Origin: Candidatus Lutacidiplasma silvani
GTDB lineage: Archaea > Thermoplasmatota > Thermoplasmata > Lutacidiplasmatales > UBA184
Length of the DNA stretch: 64,000 nucleotides
NCBI GenBank assembly: GCA_022750295.1
Contig: JAKIVZ010000008.1
Coordinates: 27,113 to 91,112, forward strand
Direction of reading: 5' to 3'
Part shown: piece after piece, positions 1-10,304 of the stretch
How positions within the stretch are numbered: the stretch's first letter is position 1
Layout of the letters: each line of letters opens with the position of its first letter
Translations under genes and position numbers: made by a program
Notes under the pieces: generated by a model
What the model was told of the DNA's origin: nothing
Database searches by the model: none
What the model saw: the letters and a program-made list of their open reading frames with translations, nothing else

Positions 1-382
1 GGGCGTCCGCTTCGGGCGCGGTCACCTCGTCTAGACCGATCACGAGGTCGGCCGACGGCGCGTTCGCCTCGGAAAGGAGCGTGCCGACGAGGGTTCCCGG
101 CGGGTACTCGACGTCGATGTGGACGTGGTGGGCGGCGCCGAATGCGCCGAACACCGCCGCGTCGGCCGCCGCCGACTGGTTGGTCCCGGTGAAGAGGCTC
201 TCGTACGTGTAGACGACCAGCGTCGGTTCGCCGGACCCGAGCGCGCCGGTCTCGTACGCGACCACGCCGTACCCGGCGATGGCCACGACCACGGCGAGGG
301 CGACCGCGACGACCACGCGGCCTCCCGTCCCGGGCAATCGACGACGCGGCGAGACGGCAGCGACGGGTTCAGCTGGGTCCAT
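1..382 (-). CDS. Thiamine-type ABC transporter substrate-binding protein, N-terminal part (truncated by window edge)
   Basis: Manual minus-strand translation from ATG at 382: MDPAEPVAAVSPRRRLPGTGGRVVVAVALAVVVAIAGYGVVAYETGALGSGEPTLVVYTYESLFTG...HHVHIDVEYPPGTLVGTLLSEANAPSADLVIGLDEV: signal/TM segment plus periplasmic binding protein pattern (TLVVYTYESF-like). Preceded by a TPP riboswitch. Confidence 0.8.
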   Translation of the reverse strand, partial: MDPAEPVAAVSPRRRLPGTGGRVVVAVALAVVVAIAGYGVVAYETGALGSGEPTLVVYTYESLFTGTNQSAAADAAVFGAFGAAHHVHIDVEYPPGTLVGTLLSEANAPSADLVIGLDEVTAPEADA

Positions 383-399
383 GACCTCCGGATCCTGCC

Positions 400-508
400 G
401 GAGTCGCTATGGAGCCCACCATCGCTTTCCCTGCGCGGGCATTGCCCCGATCAGGTTCATGGGGTCGACGGGCGGGGCCCGTCCTCTCAGCCGTTCCATA
501 GCTCCCCC
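400..508 (-). promoter_or_regulatory. TPP riboswitch (THI element)
   Basis: Minus strand reads GGGGGAGCTATGGAACGGCTGAGAGGACGGGCCCCGCCCGTCGACCCCATGAACCTGATCGGGGCAATGCCCGCGCAGGGAAAGCGATGGTGGGCTCCATAGCGACTCC; contains the conserved thi-box cores CTGAGA, ACCC..TGAACCTGATC, GCAATGCC.GCG.AGGGAA, with P1 CUAUGGA/UCCAUAG. Confidence 0.93.
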
Positions 509-613
509 AGCGGCGGGAGGACCGGACCGAGGGCTAAGAGCGTGACGCCCCCCCGAGGCAGCGCCTTCGACGCGCTTTATATCGGGACGCAATTCCGGCG
601 TCGAGGCGACGTC

Positions 614-3337
614 GTGCGGGGGTCGACGGACCACGGTCGAACTCGCGGCGGCCTGGCTGTCGCGGCCCTTGTGCTTGTCGTCGTCCTGGTCACCAGCGCC
701 CCGTCGCTTCGCGCCGGGGGCGCGGGAAATTCGGGGATTCCCCACGCGCCGCCCCACCTTCCCGGGATTGTCCCGCCGCACGCTTCCGCCGCGACGACGG
801 CGCCGGAGAGCTCCAGCATCGTGTCCACCGCACTGTCGTTGACGAACGGATCCCTCGCCTCGGGGACCCCACCGTGGTCCGCGGGCGGTCTCACGTCCGC
901 AACGTACGACCCGCTGAACGGGCTGGACTACCTCGCCGCCGGCGAGTTGTTCGTCCGAAACCCGGTGAGCGGCGTCGTTTCGCGCCTGTGGGACCAGCCG
1001 TACCTCAACTCCGTCGTCTTCGACGCCGCCCGGGGGTCGCTCTATGCGACGTCGTACTCGGCGGCCGCACTCCTCGGGCTCTCCCCCACGACGGGGGCGA
1101 TTCTGGCGAACGTGAGCCTTCCCCACCTTCCGGTCTACCAGCCAGCCGACCTCGCGCTCGATCCCGTCAATGGAAACCTCTACGTTCTTTGGTCGAACGA
1201 CTCCGGGGCCGGACTCCTCGTCGTCGACCCCGCGTCCGAACGGATTCTCGCGACGATCCCGCTCGAGTCCGGTCCGTATCTTGGTCCGACGACGGTCGCG
1301 TTCGACCCGATCCAAGACGAGGTCCTGGTCGGATTCGACGTCCCATCGCAGCTCACGGTCGTCGACCCCTCGACGGGACGGATCGCCGCCAACGTCAGCC
1401 TCGCCGGGCCGGTCGAGCAGATCGCGCTCGACAACGCCTCCGGTTCGATCTATGTCGCGGAGAGCACTCCGGGGGCCGAGGTCCAGGAGGTCGGCCCGAC
1501 GAACCTGACCGTCTTCGGCTCCACCATCCTCGACTCCGGGAACGTGATCCCGTACGCCATCACTTACGTGCCGGCGAGCGCGTCGCTGTACGTGGCGGGC
1601 GTCGTCGGTCCCGGGTTCAACGATGGCCTCGGCACACTGGTCGGCGCAAACAATCTGACCGAGTACGCCTCGGGCGGACTCGGGGTCGACCCGGACTATG
1701 CGTTCCTCGAGCCGGCGTCGGGGCGACTGCTGGTGGGCTACCTCCAGCTCCTCAACCTCACGGTCGTGTCGGCGAGCACCGCGGCCCCGCTTTCATCGGC
1801 GGTCCTGGGCGTCTGGCCGGACGCGGAGGCGATCGACCCGAGCTCCGGCCTCGACTATGTCGCCCTCGCCGGGGTCGACGAGGTCGACGTTGTCAACGTA
1901 ACCACTCAAACCGTCGTCTCCCACTTTCCGACGGGCGTCGTCCCCGACGGGGTCGCCTTCGCCCCCTCCAGTGGCGATGTCTACGTGGCGAACGAGTACT
2001 CGGCGAACGTCACGGTCTACTCGCCGCAGAGCGGCCTCTCGGTGGCGAGCCTCCCGGTGCCGCAAGGGAGCAGCGGAGGGATCGTGGACCCGGCGAACGG
2101 CGACCTGTACGCCCTCGACTCCATCGGGGGCGTGAGCGTCTACAACACCGGAGACGACAGCTACGTTGGACAGATCCCCACCGGCTCCGACTCGTTTCCA
2201 GTCGGACTCACCTTGAACGCCAACGGTTCGCTGCTCTACGTCGTCAATGAGGACGGCGGCGCCGGCGAAGGGAACGTGACGGTGATCTCGACCGTGACCA
2301 ACGAACCGGTCCACGCCTTCCCGACCGGCTCCATCCCGACCGCCCTCACGTTTGACGCCGCCACCGGGCAATTGTTCGTCGTGAACTACAACTACGCCCA
2401 CCCGAACGTGACGGTCCTCGACGGGGCCACGGGGGCGGTGGACGCCACCTTCGCGCTTCCCGGGGTTTCGTACCCCAGCGGCGCCTGCATCGCCCCCGAC
2501 GGGTCGTTGTGGGTCACCGAGGGGACGTCGGACGTCGTGCTCGTGCTCAACGCCTCGACCGGGGCGGACCTCGGCACCCGACCGGTGGGGCTCTTTCCCA
2601 TCGCACCGGTGACGGACCCCGTCACGGGAACCGTGGAGGTCGCCGACCAGTACTCGAGTGCGGTGTCGACGCTCGGGCCCCCGACCGTCGGCCGGCCAAC
2701 GGGCACCATCGTCTTCCAAGAGACCGGCCTCCCCACCGGTACGCGTTGGTCCGTCGGGCTGAACGGCTCTCCGTTCCAGAACACGACCTCGACGAACCTC
2801 ACCCTCGGGATCGCGGGGCCCGGGGCGTACCCCTACGACCTCGGGGATGTTCCCGGATTCGCGGCGCTGCCCGAGCGGGGCAACGTGACGGTCGTGAACG
2901 TCACCGACACGGTGGTCATCGCGTTCGCGCCGTTCGGGTACCGGGTGGCGTTCGACATCACCGGGGCACCCGCCAACACGACCGTGTCGCTCTCCCTGGT
3001 TCCCGGGGGTCCAACGTGGTATGCGGAGGGACGCTCCGGGGCGACGTTCGACGACGTGCCGAACGGGAGCTTTGGGTGGATCGCCATCGCTCCCGCGGGC
3101 TACCAAGCGAACCCGACGGCGGGCGCCGGGGACGTCGCCGGGGCTCCGGTGGCGATCGACATCAACCTCAACCTCGTGGCCAGCTCGAGTCCCTCGTCCA
3201 CCGGAATCTCGCCGTCCGATTTCTACGCCGTGGCCGGCATCGCCGGGGCGGCGATCGTCGCCGCAGTCGTCATCGCGGTCCTCTTCCGGCCGGTACGGCC
3301 CGGTCGCCCGCCCTCCCCGCCTACGTCTCCCCCGTAG
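614..3337 (+). CDS. Secreted/surface YVTN-type beta-propeller protein with C-terminal TM anchor
   Basis: Probable GTG start at 614 ([30 protein letters not shown] signal peptide); repeated propeller blades ([30 protein letters not shown]); C-terminal TM; TATA-like tttatat ~35 nt upstream. Confidence 0.8.
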   Translation: MRGSTDHGRTRGGLAVAALVLVVVLVTSAPSLRAGGAGNSGIPHAPPHLPGIVPPHASAATTAPESSSIVSTALSLTNGSLASGTPPWSAGGLTSATYDPLNGLDYLAAGELFVRNPVSGVVSRLWDQPYLNSVVFDAARGSLYATSYSAAALLGLSPTTGAILANVSLPHLPVYQPADLALDPVNGNLYVLWSNDSGAGLLVVDPASERILATIPLESGPYLGPTTVAFDPIQDEVLVGFDVPSQLTVVDPSTGRIAANVSLAGPVEQIALDNASGSIYVAESTPGAEVQEVGPTNLTVFGSTILDSGNVIPYAITYVPASASLYVAGVVGPGFNDGLGTLVGANNLTEYASGGLGVDPDYAFLEPASGRLLVGYLQLLNLTVVSASTAAPLSSAVLGVWPDAEAIDPSSGLDYVALAGVDEVDVVNVTTQTVVSHFPTGVVPDGVAFAPSSGDVYVANEYSANVTVYSPQSGLSVASLPVPQGSSGGIVDPANGDLYALDSIGGVSVYNTGDDSYVGQIPTGSDSFPVGLTLNANGSLLYVVNEDGGAGEGNVTVISTVTNEPVHAFPTGSIPTALTFDAATGQLFVVNYNYAHPNVTVLDGATGAVDATFALPGVSYPSGACIAPDGSLWVTEGTSDVVLVLNASTGADLGTRPVGLFPIAPVTDPVTGTVEVADQYSSAVSTLGPPTVGRPTGTIVFQETGLPTGTRWSVGLNGSPFQNTTSTNLTLGIAGPGAYPYDLGDVPGFAALPERGNVTVVNVTDTVVIAFAPFGYRVAFDITGAPANTTVSLSLVPGGPTWYAEGRSGATFDDVPNGSFGWIAIAPAGYQANPTAGAGDVAGAPVAIDINLNLVASSSPSSTGISPSDFYAVAGIAGAAIVAAVVIAVLFRPVRPGRPPSPPTSPP

Positions 3338-3423
3338 ACCCGCGCCGCGAAGACGGCGGCCCGACGGCGGTTCGTCGCCGGCGGGGCGCGGCCTTAAAGC
3401 GGCCTCGCGCCGTCCGGACGGCG

Positions 3424-4359
3424 ATGCGGGACCCCATCGAGAACCTGCGGTTCGGCACGGAACTCGTCAAGCGAGGGTTCGCCCGGATGCAGCAGGGCGG
3501 CGTCATCATGGACGTCACCACCGCGGACCAGGCGTCGATCGCCGAGGAAGCCGGGGCGGTCGCCGTGATGGCCCTCGAGCGAGTCCCCGCCGATATCCGG
3601 GCGATGGGCGGCGTCGCGCGGATGGCCGACCCGGCGAAGATCCGGGAGATCACCGAACGGGTCTCGATCCCGGTCATGGCGAAGTGCCGGATCGGCCACT
3701 TCGCCGAGGCGCGGGTCCTGGAAGCGCTCGGCGTCGACATGGTCGACGAATCCGAGGTCTTGACCCCGGCCGACCCCTTTCACCACGTCGCGAAAAAGCA
3801 GTTCACGGTTCCGTTCGTTTGCGGGGCCCGCACCCTCGGCGAGGCGCTCCGCCGGATCGACGAGGGCGCGGCGATGATCCGGTCGAAAGGTGAACCCGGG
3901 ACCGGCAACGTCGTCGAGGCGGTCCGCCATATCCGGCAGATCAACGACGAGGTGGCGTTCGTGAAAAAGGCCTCGAAGCCCCAGCTCGTCGAGTTCGCCA
4001 AGACCGAGCGGGTTCCCGGGGCGCTCGTCCGCGAGGTGAAGGACCTCGGCCGGTTGCCGGTCGTGAACTTCGCCGCCGGGGGGATCGCGACCCCGGCCGA
4101 CGCGGCGCTCTGCCGTCTCCTCGGAGTCGACGGCGTGTTCGTCGGCAGTGGGATCTTCAAGGCCGAACATCCCCTGAAGACGGCCCGGGCCATCGTCGAG
4201 GCGTCAACGCACCCGGAGGATGCCGCCCTCCTCGCCCGCGTGAGCGCGGGACTCGGCGAGCCGATGCGGGGTCTCGACGTCACGCAACTCGCGAACCACG
4301 AGCTTCTGCAGCACCGGGAGTCGGCCCCCGCGAGCCGACGCACGGAGTCGACCGCGTGA
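3424..4359 (+). CDS. pdxS: Pyridoxal 5'-phosphate synthase lyase subunit PdxS
   Basis: [42 protein letters not shown]...[33 protein letters not shown]: diagnostic PdxS/SNZ sequence. Confidence 0.97.
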   Translation: MRDPIENLRFGTELVKRGFARMQQGGVIMDVTTADQASIAEEAGAVAVMALERVPADIRAMGGVARMADPAKIREITERVSIPVMAKCRIGHFAEARVLEALGVDMVDESEVLTPADPFHHVAKKQFTVPFVCGARTLGEALRRIDEGAAMIRSKGEPGTGNVVEAVRHIRQINDEVAFVKKASKPQLVEFAKTERVPGALVREVKDLGRLPVVNFAAGGIATPADAALCRLLGVDGVFVGSGIFKAEHPLKTARAIVEASTHPEDAALLARVSAGLGEPMRGLDVTQLANHELLQHRESAPASRRTESTA

Positions 4360-4396
4360 GCGGCGGGCGCCCCGATTGTGGGCGCCGGTAGGTCCC

Positions 4397-5530
4397 GTGC
4401 GGATCGTCCAGGTTACGCCGTACTACGCGCCGCACGCCGGCGGCGTCGAATCGCACGTTCGGGTCATCTCCGGCGAACTCGCCCGGCGGGGGCACGACGT
4501 CACGGTCGTCACCTCCCGCTACGACCGCACCCTCCCCGAGCGTGAGACCCTCGACGGAGTACGAGTTGTCCGCGCCCGGACCCGCGGTGTCGTCTTCCAG
4601 ACTCCGTTGGACACCGGCGTCGGAGCGGCCCTCCGAGCGACCGAGGCGGACGTGGTCCACCTGCACTATCCTCCGCCGCTCACCTCGTTCTTCGCGACCC
4701 GGGCGCTCGCCCGGCGCTCCCCCCCGGCGTGCCTCACCTACCACTGCGACTTGTACCTGGGGGGGGTCGGCGGCCGCGTCGCCACCGCACTGTACGAGCG
4801 AGTCCTGCTTCCCCAGAGCCTCGACCGAGTGCGGCGGATCGTCGTCCACACGAAAAGCTACGGGCTGACCTCGCGCCCGCTGCGGGGGCGGGAGTTGACC
4901 GTCATTCCGTCGGCCGTCGACCTCGCCCGGTTCCGGCCGGACATCGACGGGTCGGCGGTCCGGGCCCGACTCGGTCTCGACGGGTCCCGCGTGATGGCGT
5001 TCACCGGTCGGCTCGTCCCGCACAAGGGGGTCGACGTGATCGTCCGCTCGCTCCCCGAGCTCCCGAAGGACGTCCAACTCCTCGTGGTCGGGCGCGGCCC
5101 CCGGCTTCCCGAGCTGCACGCGCTCGCCCGGCGGCTGGGCGTCGACGAGCGGATCCGGTTCTGCCCGGACGTCTCCGATGCCGACCTCCCAGCGTACTTG
5201 CGGGCGGCCGACATCTTCGTCTTTCCGTCCCAGAACCGGCTCGAGGGGTTCGGCCTCGTGATCGCCGAGGCGATGGCCGCCGGCCTCCCGGTGGTCATCG
5301 CGGACATGCCGGGGGTCCGCGAGGTGATCGAACCCGGGAAGCAGGGACTCCTCGTCGAGCCGATGATCCAGCACGACCTCGTGGAGAAGTTGACGACTCT
5401 GCTGGACGACCCGAACCTGCGGCATTCGATGGGGGTTGCCGGACGGGCGCGGGCCGAGGAGCGATACAGCCTGACGACGGTCGTCGACGAACTTACGCGC
5501 GTGTACCGATCCCTGACCGGAGCTGGTTGA
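4397..5530 (+). CDS. Family GT4 glycosyltransferase
   Basis: VRIVQVTPYYAPHAGGVESHV...FTGRLVPHKGVDVIVRSL...FPSQNRLEGFGLVIAEAMAAGLPVV: GT-B/GT4 motifs. Confidence 0.92.
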   Translation: MRIVQVTPYYAPHAGGVESHVRVISGELARRGHDVTVVTSRYDRTLPERETLDGVRVVRARTRGVVFQTPLDTGVGAALRATEADVVHLHYPPPLTSFFATRALARRSPPACLTYHCDLYLGGVGGRVATALYERVLLPQSLDRVRRIVVHTKSYGLTSRPLRGRELTVIPSAVDLARFRPDIDGSAVRARLGLDGSRVMAFTGRLVPHKGVDVIVRSLPELPKDVQLLVVGRGPRLPELHALARRLGVDERIRFCPDVSDADLPAYLRAADIFVFPSQNRLEGFGLVIAEAMAAGLPVVIADMPGVREVIEPGKQGLLVEPMIQHDLVEKLTTLLDDPNLRHSMGVAGRARAEERYSLTTVVDELTRVYRSLTGAG

Positions 5531-6338
5531 TCTGGTCCATCAGCCGCTTCGCCTCGGCGCCGGCCGTCTTCTTCCAGTCCTTGCCGCTCGAGGCGTAGAG
5601 GATCCCCCGTGACGAGTTGATCAGGAGGCCGCGGCCGTGGCCGTCGACTCCCTCCCGGACCGTCGCGGAAAGCTGGCCCCCCTGGGCCCCGACCCCGGGC
5701 ACGAGGATCGGGACCTCGTTGCCCAACTGGGCCCGGGCCGCCCGGATGGCATCGATGTACGTGGCGCCCACCACGGCGCCCGCGTTCCCGTGGAGGGCGG
5801 AGAGCCGCGCGACCTCGCCGACGACGGCCAGCCACAGCGGTCCCCGCGGTGTCGGGATCTCCTGGAAATCGGGGGCCCCGTTGTTCGACGAGTGGGCGAC
5901 GATGAGGACCCCTTTCGAGGGGTCCTCGCTGAACGGTTCGATCGTTTCCCAGCCGAGCCAAGGGGTCACGGTGACCGCGTCGAACCCGAACTGTCCGAAC
6001 ACGCCGTCGCGGATCAGTCGCATCGTGTTCGGGATGTCGTTCGCTTTCATGTCGAGGATCCGCAGGTGGTGCGGACCGATCTTGCGGACCAGCCGCTCAA
6101 GCTGCACGACCCCGGGCGGGCCGAAGGCGAGGTAGGCGCCGAGCTGCATCTTGTACGCCGCCGCGTACGGCCGCGTCGCCGCGATCACTCCATCGAGGAA
6201 CGTGGGCAGCCGCCGGGCGGCCGGCAGCCGTTTCAGGGGAGCGGGGAACAGCGCCGGGTCCGGGTCGAGCCCCACGCACAGGAGCGAATTGCGGGCCCGC
6301 AGGATTCGGTCGACCCGGGCCTGGAACCGCTCGGGCAC
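5493..6338 (-). CDS. pyrF: Orotidine-5'-phosphate decarboxylase (long-form PyrF)
   Basis: NSLLCVGLDPDPALFP...ILDMKANDIPNT...VTVTPWLGWETIEPF...ILVPGVGAQGG...LINSSRGILYAS; 38-bp convergent overlap with upstream glycosyltransferase. Confidence 0.93.
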   Translation of the reverse strand: MPERFQARVDRILRARNSLLCVGLDPDPALFPAPLKRLPAARRLPTFLDGVIAATRPYAAAYKMQLGAYLAFGPPGVVQLERLVRKIGPHHLRILDMKANDIPNTMRLIRDGVFGQFGFDAVTVTPWLGWETIEPFSEDPSKGVLIVAHSSNNGAPDFQEIPTPRGPLWLAVVGEVARLSALHGNAGAVVGATYIDAIRAARAQLGNEVPILVPGVGAQGGQLSATVREGVDGHGRGLLINSSRGILYASSGKDWKKTAGAEAKRLMDQINQLRSGIGTRA

Positions 6339-6466
6339 GACGAGAACCGGGGGCGCGCGCGGGGAAATACCTTGTGCCACGACGAGTCGGGTCCCGCTCT
6401 CCGTCCAGCCGCGACTGCGGGCTTTTAACCGTCCCTCGCCGTCGTCGGCCCTTCCGGAACCGGACG

Positions 6467-7642
6467 ATGGCGACCCCACCCACCCACGACGCGGACGTTC
6501 CGTCCGAAATCCGGTTGCGGGACCTCCGGGTCACGAGCGCGCCCGTGTCGATCATCGCGCGGGTGGTCACCGCGCAGCGACGCGAGGTGACCCGAAAATC
6601 GGACGGCGGGCGGCGGCCGGTGCTCTCCGGGCTCCTCTCGGATGGCACGGCCTCGGTCCGGTTCACCTGGTGGGACCCGCCGAGCGACCCGGTTGAGCCG
6701 GGCGAGATCCTCCGGGCCGTCAACGTTCAAGTCCGGGAATGGCAGGGCCGGCTCGAGCTCACGTTCAACTGGAAAAGCCGGGTCGCCCCCGCCGGCGAAG
6801 CGGAACTTCCGAAGGTCGCGCTCGAGGAGGTCCCTGTCCGCAAGCTCTCCGACCTCCGATCCGGGGACGAGGGTCTTCGAGTGATCGGCCGGATCGTCCG
6901 GGTCGCACCGAAGACGGTCAGCGTCGGCGAGGATCGACGACTCCTCCACGAGGGGGTGGTGGCCGACGGGAGCGCCGCCGTGGCGTTCACCGCGTGGTCG
7001 GACTTTCGACTGCACCCCGGCGAGGCGGTCGACATTTCCGGCGGCTACGCGCGCGTGTTCCGAGGTCGACCGCAGCTCGTTCTCGACGAGCGCTCGACGG
7101 TGCGACGGGTGCCGGGAGACGGGCTCCCCACGGCGGAGAGCCTCGCGTCCGGGGCGGCGAAGCGGATGGCCGATGTCGAGGCGTCCGGAGGCGGCGAGAT
7201 CCTCGAAGTCCGCGGCGTCGTGGTGGGGCTGCTTCCGCCGAGCGGTCTCGTCCATCGCTGTCCGGACTGCCGCCGCGCCGTCCGCGACGGGGTCTGCCGG
7301 GTTCACGGCAACGTTCCGCCCGAACCCGACCTCCGGACCCGACTCGTCCTGGACGACGGGACCGGGGTCGTCACGGTCAACGCCGGCCGCCCCGAGACCG
7401 AAGAGCTCTGGGGCCGGACCCTGGCCGAATGTCTTCGCGAAGTCGAGGCGACCGCCGACCCCGGCCGCCTCGAGGAACACCTCTTCGCGACCGTGTTTGG
7501 CCGTCGCCTTCGCGTCCGGGGTCGCGGGTCGGCCGACGACTTCGGAGTCACGATCCACCCCGAATCGATCCACGTCGATCCCCTCGACCTCGGGGAGCGC
7601 GCTCGTTCGCTCGGCACCTCGCTCGGAGGGGCTCCCCGATGA
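6467..7642 (+). CDS. Replication protein A (OB-fold ssDNA-binding protein with zinc finger)
   Basis: Three OB-fold-like segments (SVRFTWWDPPSDPVEPGEILRAVNVQVREWQGRLELTFN; AVAFTAWSDFRLHPGEAVDISGGYARVFRGRPQLVLD) and CPDC...C..H zinc-finger. Confidence 0.88.
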   Translation: MATPPTHDADVPSEIRLRDLRVTSAPVSIIARVVTAQRREVTRKSDGGRRPVLSGLLSDGTASVRFTWWDPPSDPVEPGEILRAVNVQVREWQGRLELTFNWKSRVAPAGEAELPKVALEEVPVRKLSDLRSGDEGLRVIGRIVRVAPKTVSVGEDRRLLHEGVVADGSAAVAFTAWSDFRLHPGEAVDISGGYARVFRGRPQLVLDERSTVRRVPGDGLPTAESLASGAAKRMADVEASGGGEILEVRGVVVGLLPPSGLVHRCPDCRRAVRDGVCRVHGNVPPEPDLRTRLVLDDGTGVVTVNAGRPETEELWGRTLAECLREVEATADPGRLEEHLFATVFGRRLRVRGRGSADDFGVTIHPESIHVDPLDLGERARSLGTSLGGAPR

Positions 7643-8589
7643 CCGGCCGCGAGCCGGCCTGGCGCGTGCTCGCGCAGGAGCTCGAGGCGTCGCTGGAGGA
7701 AGAGAAGGGCGTCGGGGAGCGGGCGGCCTCGTACCTGCTGAGCCCGCTCGGCGCCCGAATGAACCGCGTCCTGGTTTCGGGAACACTCGGCCCCGCCGAG
7801 CCGGTCGGTCGGGACCCCGAAAATCCGTTCTACCGGTCTCGATTGGTGGACCCGACCGGCACGATCGCGGTGACGGCCGGCGGGTTCCAGCCACGGGCGA
7901 TGGCGACCCTCCGGGAGGTCACCTTGCCGACGCCGGCGATCGTCGTCGGAAAGGTGAACTTATTCCGCGGACGCGACGGGACGGCATACGTCTCGGTGCG
8001 CGCCGAGGCGGTCCGCCCGACGAGCGCAGAGGAGGTCCGGGGCCACCTCGCCGATGCCGTGGACCAGACCGTCGAGAGGATCCGTCTCGTGGAAGCGATC
8101 CGGGGCGAGGTTCCCGGAACGGAGCCTCGCATCGTCGGATACCCGGCGTCCTGGGTCCGATCGGCCCGCGAAGCGCACCGCCGGTACCCCGGAGTCGACC
8201 CGGGAACGTTCCGCGGAGCCCTCCGCAGCGTCGTTCCCGTCGTCGCAGGCTCCGCCCCGCTTCCGATGCCGGCCGCGGGCGCCCTTCCGACCTCCGTCGA
8301 GCCGCCCCGGATCCCGACCCCGTCCCCCTCCGCGAGGATCACCCGATCGGTACCGGCCCCGCCGCCCGGGGCCCCTTCGGCGGGAGAACGGGCGGAGGAG
8401 TCGGCGTTCCTGGACGTGATCGACCAACTCGCCGACCAATCTGCGGACGGCTATGCCGACCTGAAGGAGGTCGTGCGCGCCGCGGCGCGAACCGGCGTGA
8501 CCTCGCAGCGGGCCGAAGAACTCCTCGGCCGCCTCGAGGAGAGCGGCGCGGTCGAGGAGCCGATCGTCGGCAAGCTCCGCCGGGCCTGA
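7639..8589 (+). CDS. RPA-associated/RPA-family protein (COG3390-like)
   Basis: ATGA overlap with RPA gene; NPFYRSRLVDPTGTIAVTAGGFQPRAMATL OB-fold; C-terminal winged-helix-like segment. Confidence 0.82.
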   Translation: MTGREPAWRVLAQELEASLEEEKGVGERAASYLLSPLGARMNRVLVSGTLGPAEPVGRDPENPFYRSRLVDPTGTIAVTAGGFQPRAMATLREVTLPTPAIVVGKVNLFRGRDGTAYVSVRAEAVRPTSAEEVRGHLADAVDQTVERIRLVEAIRGEVPGTEPRIVGYPASWVRSAREAHRRYPGVDPGTFRGALRSVVPVVAGSAPLPMPAAGALPTSVEPPRIPTPSPSARITRSVPAPPPGAPSAGERAEESAFLDVIDQLADQSADGYADLKEVVRAAARTGVTSQRAEELLGRLEESGAVEEPIVGKLRRA

Positions 8590-8781
8590 GCAAGTTCCGA
8601 AGGCCGCTCCGCGCATCCGCGACGTCCGGCGGAGCGCCCTCCCCGCCGCCGACGACGACCCGGTCGTGCCCGTTCGAGCGGCCAAAGGCAATGTTTTCCA
8701 ACCCAATGCGGCGTCGGGCTTCTTATAGCTCCAGCTTCGAGACTCCTGACGCATCGACCCTCTCGGGGTGTCCGGAGCGAA

Positions 8782-9282
8782 ATGGGGATCAAACTGCGCC
8801 GAAAGAGTGTCTACATCGGGACGATCGTGGCAATGCTCGCAATGGTGGGCGGACTGGCGATGGCCACGTTCGTCACCGACCTCACGACCGGCGGACAGAA
8901 CGGCTACAGCGTGACGTCCGCAACGGGTACATCGTACGCCTCCGGGACTCCCACGGTCAATCTGGTCTGGACGACGGCGGCGACGTGCACGGCGAGTGGC
9001 ACCGTCGCTTCCGCGGGTCCGACGCAAGCCGTCTACGTGACCGGCCAGGTCGCGTGTCAGACGGCGACGCCGGACTGGTTCGAGGAGATCTCCTTCCCCG
9101 GAACGGCGCTCCTCGCGAACCCGGTCGACAACTTCGCCGTGACCGTCGCGACCAACGCTCCGATCACGTTCTCGGTGTCGTTGACGACGACCGCCACGCA
9201 CGCGATCACCACGAGCGTGTTCTACGAGGTCGGCGCGTCGGCGACCGCCGACACCTCGGACATCGGGATCACGGGCGACTAG
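8782..9282 (+). CDS. Secreted hypothetical protein
   Basis: N-terminal signal/TM MGIKLRRKSVYIGTIVAMLAMVGGLAMATFVTD followed by Thr/Ser-rich beta-type sequence. Confidence 0.6.
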   Translation: MGIKLRRKSVYIGTIVAMLAMVGGLAMATFVTDLTTGGQNGYSVTSATGTSYASGTPTVNLVWTTAATCTASGTVASAGPTQAVYVTGQVACQTATPDWFEEISFPGTALLANPVDNFAVTVATNAPITFSVSLTTTATHAITTSVFYEVGASATADTSDIGITGD

Positions 9283-9482
9283 GCCGTCCGCGCGAGCGGA
9301 CGCCGCTCCCCCTCGCCAACCCTTTCCCCCGACCGTGGGGCGGATCGTCGGCGGAGATAGGTTTCGTCCGCTCCGATTCCACGGGGCCCGACCCACTCGG
9401 CAGTGCCATGGGTACGTGCGACCCCCGAAGCGGCTCGAGGCGACAGAACCTGGGGCCTGTGCCGTCGGCAGCGAAATCCCGC

Positions 9483-10304
9483 TTAGTTCTGCCCGGGCCC
9501 CGGGGATACGCTCGTCGCGGGACCGGCCGGGTCCAGGAGGTAGCACATCGGGCAGACGTTCGGAATACCCTCCGCCTTCGACCAGTGTTGGCAATCTACG
9601 CACAGAGGACCATGGCACACCCGGCAGGAACCGGGGGATCCGGAGGGGGAGATTTCGGAATGGCAGCCGACGCAAGTCGGGACCGTTCCGCCACCGACCG
9701 GGACGTTCGGGCCCACGCTTGGCACGGACCGGAGGAGGGGACTCGCCGCGGGCGCGACCGGAGCCTCCACCCGGGGGCGGGGAGGCGGACCCCGGAGTTG
9801 CGCTCGCGGCCCGAAGGTGGGTCCCCCTCGAGCGGGGGGGTCCGGGGGGCGGGCCGAGTGCAGGTCGGCGTCGATCTGGTCGATCTCCCCGAATACCGCG
9901 GAGAGGTCCTCGCGGGGGGCGGAGGAGAGCGGGCCTCCCGCCTCCGGGACCCAAACCGGGTCCGGTACCCTCGGCGAGGGTTCCGGCGCGGCCCGCCGCG
10001 GCCGCGTTGGGATGACCTCGGGGCCCGGCACGGGGCGGGGCGGTGGAGCGGCGGTCGAGACGCTCGACGGGGCGCGGTACCGGGCGGCTCGGTGGGGGGG
10101 GTCGTATCGCGCCGGCGGAAGGGAGGAGGGTACCGGGGATTCGCCGGCCGAAACGACCGGCGTCGCCTCGTCCGGTTCGGCAAAGACCGAAATCGTTCCC
10201 CCCGCCAGGGCAATGGCTCCGAGAGCGAGGAAGGGGATCCAGAGCGGAGTCCGGTCGATCGTGGTCCGGGACCCCTCAAGGAAAATGAATCCGGCGATGG
10301 CCAC
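9483..10304 (-). CDS. Membrane protein with Pro-rich linker and Cys-rich C-terminal domain
   Basis: TM segment WIPFLALGAIALAGGTISVF; CVGCHSEISPSGSPGSCRVCHGPLCVDCQHWSKAEGIPNVCPMC. Confidence 0.65.
   Translation of the reverse strand: MAIAGFIFLEGSRTTIDRTPLWIPFLALGAIALAGGTISVFAEPDEATPVVSAGESPVPSSLPPARYDPPHRAARYRAPSSVSTAAPPPRPVPGPEVIPTRPRRAAPEPSPRVPDPVWVPEAGGPLSSAPREDLSAVFGEIDQIDADLHSARPPDPPARGGPTFGPRAQLRGPPPRPRVEAPVAPAASPLLRSVPSVGPNVPVGGGTVPTCVGCHSEISPSGSPGSCRVCHGPLCVDCQHWSKAEGIPNVCPMCYLLDPAGPATSVSPGPGQN

Noticed and set aside
119-613. N-terminal ~165 residues of the 119-3337 ORF (MDVVGGAECAEHRR...)
   Set aside because: Antisense to the thiamine binding-protein gene and its riboswitch; a signal peptide at GTG 614 marks the real start.
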